A stretch of 64,000 nt of DNA from Falsiroseomonas tokyonensis (GTDB taxonomy: Bacteria; Pseudomonadota; Alphaproteobacteria; Acetobacterales; Acetobacteraceae). The position numbers and the translations under genes are program-made. The stretch's first letter is position 1. Each line of letters starts with the position of its first letter. The notes under the pieces were generated by a model that saw nothing but the letters and a program-made list of their open reading frames with translations, ran no database searches and had not been told where the DNA came from. The stretch spans positions 1 through 64,000 of the forward strand of contig NZ_JAFNJS010000005.1 in assembly GCF_019024325.1 (NCBI RefSeq), written 5' to 3'. Shown here piece after piece: positions 59,016-64,000 of the stretch.

Positions 59016-59903
59016 ATGGAAATGCGGCATCTGCGCTACTTTGTCGCGGTGGCCGAGGAGCTGCATTTCACCCGAGCCGCGCGCCGCCTCGGCATGGCGC
59101 AGCCGCCACTGAGCCAGCAGATCCAGCAGCTGGAGGCGGAACTCGCCACGCCGCTGTTCGAACGCGGCACCCGCCGCGTGGCGCTGACGGAGGCCGGCCG
59201 CATGCTGCTGCCGGAGGCCCGTGCCACGCTGGAACAGGCCGCCCGCGCGGTCCTGGTGGCGCGGCGCGCCGGGCGGGGGGAGATCGGCGAGCTGCGCATC
59301 GGCCTCTTCGCCTCTGCCCCGCTGCTGCCGGTCTTCACCGAGGCCGTGCTGGGCTTCCGGCGCCGCCTGCCGGATGTGCATCTGGCGCTGCAGGAAAGCC
59401 CGACGCTGGAACAGGTGGATGCGCTGCGCCGCGGCGCGCTGGATGCCGGCTTCCTGCGCTGCCCCTCCGCCGCCGACATCCCCGGTGACGTCGCGGCGGT
59501 GGAGCTGCTGCGGGAGCGGCTGGTCGCGATGATGCGGGAGGATCACCCGCTGGCGCGCGACCAGGGGCCCCTACCGATCGCGGCCCTGGCCGAGCAAAAA
59601 CTGATCTTCTTCGCGCGCTCCGTAGGCACCACGCTGCATGCGCAATTCGAGGCGCTGTGCCGCGCCGCCGGCTTCACGCCCGACATCACCCAGACAGCCC
59701 GGGAAAATTCGACGCTGATCGGCCTGGTCGCCGCCGGCTTCGGCATCGCGGTGATGCCGGCCTCGCTGGCGCAGATCCGCGTGGCGGAGGTGACGCATCG
59801 GGAGCTGGCGGAGCCGGGTGCCACCACCAGCATCTGGCTCGCCACGCCGCGCGGCCGGACCTCCGCCCTGGCGCGCGTCCTGCTGGACTGCGCCGGGGCG
59901 TGA
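59016..59903 (+). CDS. LysR-family transcriptional regulator
   Basis: 295 residues. HTH domain MRHLRYFVAVAEELHFTRAARRLGMAQPPLSQQIQQLEAELATPLFERG, then a periplasmic-binding-like effector domain (IGELRIGLFASAPLLPVF onward). It is divergent from hyuB with a 94-bp gap and is the likely activator of the Hyu/Bug genes. The nearest subgroup by the HTH is the BenM/CatM-like one. Confidence 0.92.
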   Translation: MEMRHLRYFVAVAEELHFTRAARRLGMAQPPLSQQIQQLEAELATPLFERGTRRVALTEAGRMLLPEARATLEQAARAVLVARRAGRGEIGELRIGLFASAPLLPVFTEAVLGFRRRLPDVHLALQESPTLEQVDALRRGALDAGFLRCPSAADIPGDVAAVELLRERLVAMMREDHPLARDQGPLPIAALAEQKLIFFARSVGTTLHAQFEALCRAAGFTPDITQTARENSTLIGLVAAGFGIAVMPASLAQIRVAEVTHRELAEPGATTSIWLATPRGRTSALARVLLDCAGA

Positions 59904-59909
59904 GGGGTC

Positions 59910-61196
59910 TCAGGCCGCCTGCGCGGCCTGGCGTGCCGCCAGCTTCTCTTCCTCGGTCCAGACCTTCCGCTCGCGCTTCTGCTGCGGCTTGATCTCCTTC
60001 ACCGGTCCGCCGCCCAGCACGGGCGGGGGCTGCGTCGAAAGGCGCGCGGCTTCCGAATGCCAGGGGTGATCGCCCTGCACCTCCAGCGCGCGGCCGATCT
60101 CGCGCTCCACCTCGCGCAGCCAGGCGCGCTGTTCGGCATCGCAGAGCGTGATGGCGATGCCGCTGCGCCCGGCGCGGCCGGTGCGGCCGATGCGGTGGAC
60201 GTAGCTTTCCGGCAGGCTCGGCACGTCGTGGTTGAAGACATGCGTGACGGTGTCGACGTCGATGCCGCGCGCCGCGATGTCGGTGGCCACCAGCACCTGC
60301 GCGGACCCGGCCCGAAAGGCCTCCAGCGCACGTTCCCGCTGGCCCTGGGACCGGTTGCCGTGCAGCGCCTCGGCCGTGATGCCGGCCTCGGTGATGAAGG
60401 CACACACCTCGTTGGCGATGGTCTTCTGCAGGGTGAAGACCACGGCCTGGCCGATGCCCGGCGCCTGCAGCAGCGCCAGCAGGGCCGCGCGCTTGTCGGC
60501 GGCCTCGACAAACATCACGGATTGCGCGATCCGGTCGACGGTGGTGGAGGGCGGCGCGATCTGCACCGTCTCGGGCTTGCGCAGCAGGCTCTCGGCCAGT
60601 GCCGCGATGGCCTTGGGCATGGTGGCGGAGAAGAGCAGCGTGTGCCGGTCCTGCGGCAGCGTCGCCACGATGCGCTCGATCGGCTTCGCGAAGCCCATGT
60701 CGAGCATCTGGTCGGCCTCGTCCAGCACCAGTGCCTCCAGCTGCGAGAGGTCGCAATGGCCCTGCTCGATCAGGTCCAGCAGGCGGCCCGGCGCGGCCAC
60801 GATGATGTCGACGCCGGCCTTCAGCGCATTCACCTGGTGGAAGGGGCTGACGCCGCCGAAGATCGTCGTCACCCGCAGCGGCAGGTGGCGGCCGAAACTG
60901 GCAAAGCCGTCGGCGATCTGGGAGACCAGCTCGCGCGTCGGCGCCAGCACCAGCACGCGGGCGCCGCCGGTGGGCGCCGGGCGCGGCGTGGCGGCCAGGC
61001 GATGCAGCAGCGGCAGGGCGAAGGCGGCCGTCTTGCCGGTGCCGGTCTGCGCCATGCCCAGCAGGTCGCGCCCTTCCAGAAGCAGCGGGATGGAGCGCGC
61101 CTGGATAGGGGTGGGGGTGGCGTAGCCCTCCTCGGCCAGCGCGCACAGCAGGGCGGGCGCGAGGGACAGGTCGGCGAAGGTCATGGACATGGTCAC
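59910..61196 (-). CDS. rhlE: DEAD-box RNA helicase (RhlE-type)
   Basis: 428 residues. Q-motif PTPIQARSIP, AQTGTGKTAAFALPLL, PTRELVSQI, VLDEADQMLDMGF, FSATMP, ATDIAARGIDVDTVTHVFNHDVP and HRIGRTGRAGRSG are all intact. The C-terminal basic tail is short. Several start ATGs lie within the first five codons. Converges with the LysR gene. Confidence 0.93.
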   Translation of the reverse strand: MTMSMTFADLSLAPALLCALAEEGYATPTPIQARSIPLLLEGRDLLGMAQTGTGKTAAFALPLLHRLAATPRPAPTGGARVLVLAPTRELVSQIADGFASFGRHLPLRVTTIFGGVSPFHQVNALKAGVDIIVAAPGRLLDLIEQGHCDLSQLEALVLDEADQMLDMGFAKPIERIVATLPQDRHTLLFSATMPKAIAALAESLLRKPETVQIAPPSTTVDRIAQSVMFVEAADKRAALLALLQAPGIGQAVVFTLQKTIANEVCAFITEAGITAEALHGNRSQGQRERALEAFRAGSAQVLVATDIAARGIDVDTVTHVFNHDVPSLPESYVHRIGRTGRAGRSGIAITLCDAEQRAWLREVEREIGRALEVQGDHPWHSEAARLSTQPPPVLGGGPVKEIKPQQKRERKVWTEEEKLAARQAAQAA

Positions 61197-61306
61197 GCGG
61201 CGCCTCCGGCGCTCGATAAGGCTGCGCCGATTGAGGCTTTGCGGGTTTGGGAAGCCGGGGCTTTACGGGCGATGCTGCACTGCGTCAATCTGCAGGCCGG
61301 CGCGCC

Positions 61307-61519
61307 TCAGCCCTTCGGGGCCGCCAGGACATGCGCCACGATGGCATTGGCATGGCCGTGGCCCATGCCGTGCTCGGTCTTCAGCATGGCCACCAGCTCC
61401 ATGTGCCTGGCCGGCAGGCGCTGGCGCACCAGCTCCTGCCAATGCGCGATGGGCTTGCCATAGGTCTTCTCGATCGAGGGGAAGTAGGAGGCTGGCCCCT
61501 TGGTCGGTTCAGTGGCCAC
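61307..61519 (-). CDS. DUF4287 family protein
   Basis: 70 residues: SYFPSIEKTYGKPIAHWQELVRQRLPARHMELVAMLKTEHGMGHGHANAIVAHVLA is the DUF4287 core. It lies 10 bp after gyrB, likely on the same transcript. Function unknown. Confidence 0.88.
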   Translation of the reverse strand: MATEPTKGPASYFPSIEKTYGKPIAHWQELVRQRLPARHMELVAMLKTEHGMGHGHANAIVAHVLAAPKG

Positions 61520-61529
61520 GGCGCATGCC

Positions 61530-64000
<2,471 letters not shown>

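Noticed and set aside
57449-61463. Long plus-strand open frames opposite hyuB and the helicase gene
   Set aside because: Arg/His/Gly-rich shadows of well-identified genes.

Overview
The window is high-GC alphaproteobacterial DNA. The gene content fits an acetic-acid-bacterium relative (Acetobacteraceae, Roseomonas-like): several Bug-type solute receptors, HyuA/HyuB, a DUF1501/DUF1800 pair, CsbD, HupE and a conserved gyrB. The genus is inferred from gene content and style; it was not tested.

The left 22.6 kb is accessory and ends exactly at a tRNA-Gly(GCC) gene. Bases 1-11162 belong to one mobile region. It holds phage/ICE-type small genes (1-634), a sigma-70-like factor (662-1222), a zinc-cluster/winged-helix protein with a 410-residue partner (1330-3487), and a four-gene operon of overlapping genes around DUF2924 and a large serine recombinase (3596-6052). 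Next comes a lower-GC insert: a small regulator-like gene, an Eco57I-like adenine methyltransferase and a convergent PLD-type nuclease (6184-9259 or 9394), which looks like a compact restriction-modification system. A nonsense-broken pseudogene (9419-10846) closes the region.

Bases 11163-22582 are a second, compact integrated element of about 11.4 kb. It is bounded by a 49-bp direct repeat that matches the 3' part of tRNA-Gly. It encodes a P4-type primase-helicase with a large G-rich inverted repeat at its 3' end (candidate origin), a Nu1-like helix-turn-helix protein, an XRE repressor with a pair of palindromic operators, a second pair of 12-bp palindromes, a ClpP protease-major capsid fusion, a short tape measure protein, an excisionase-like protein and a tyrosine integrase. 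The integrase reading frame crosses the attachment site. No large terminase, portal, tail tube, baseplate or lysis gene is visible. The best reading is a phage satellite that makes its own capsid and depends on a helper. A reduced prophage is the alternative.

From 22.6 kb onward the sequence is ordinary chromosome: a DUF533 protein and an enolase-superfamily enzyme facing a phosphonate/phosphite ABC transporter (24775-28220); an AI-2E-type permease, CsbD and a PRC-barrel protein; a KefB/KefC-type antiporter; exonuclease III beside topoisomerase IB; DUF1501/DUF1800; HupE; a MoaD-like/beta-propeller/DUF1579/SRPBCC/ArsR gene run; an HpcH/HpaI aldolase; a TonB-ExbD-ExbB operon behind a Fur-like site; ilvD; a cold-shock protein; a HisC-like and an aspartate aminotransferase; two Bug receptors with HyuA/HyuB and a divergent LysR regulator; a DEAD-box helicase; DUF4287; and gyrB, which runs off the right edge.
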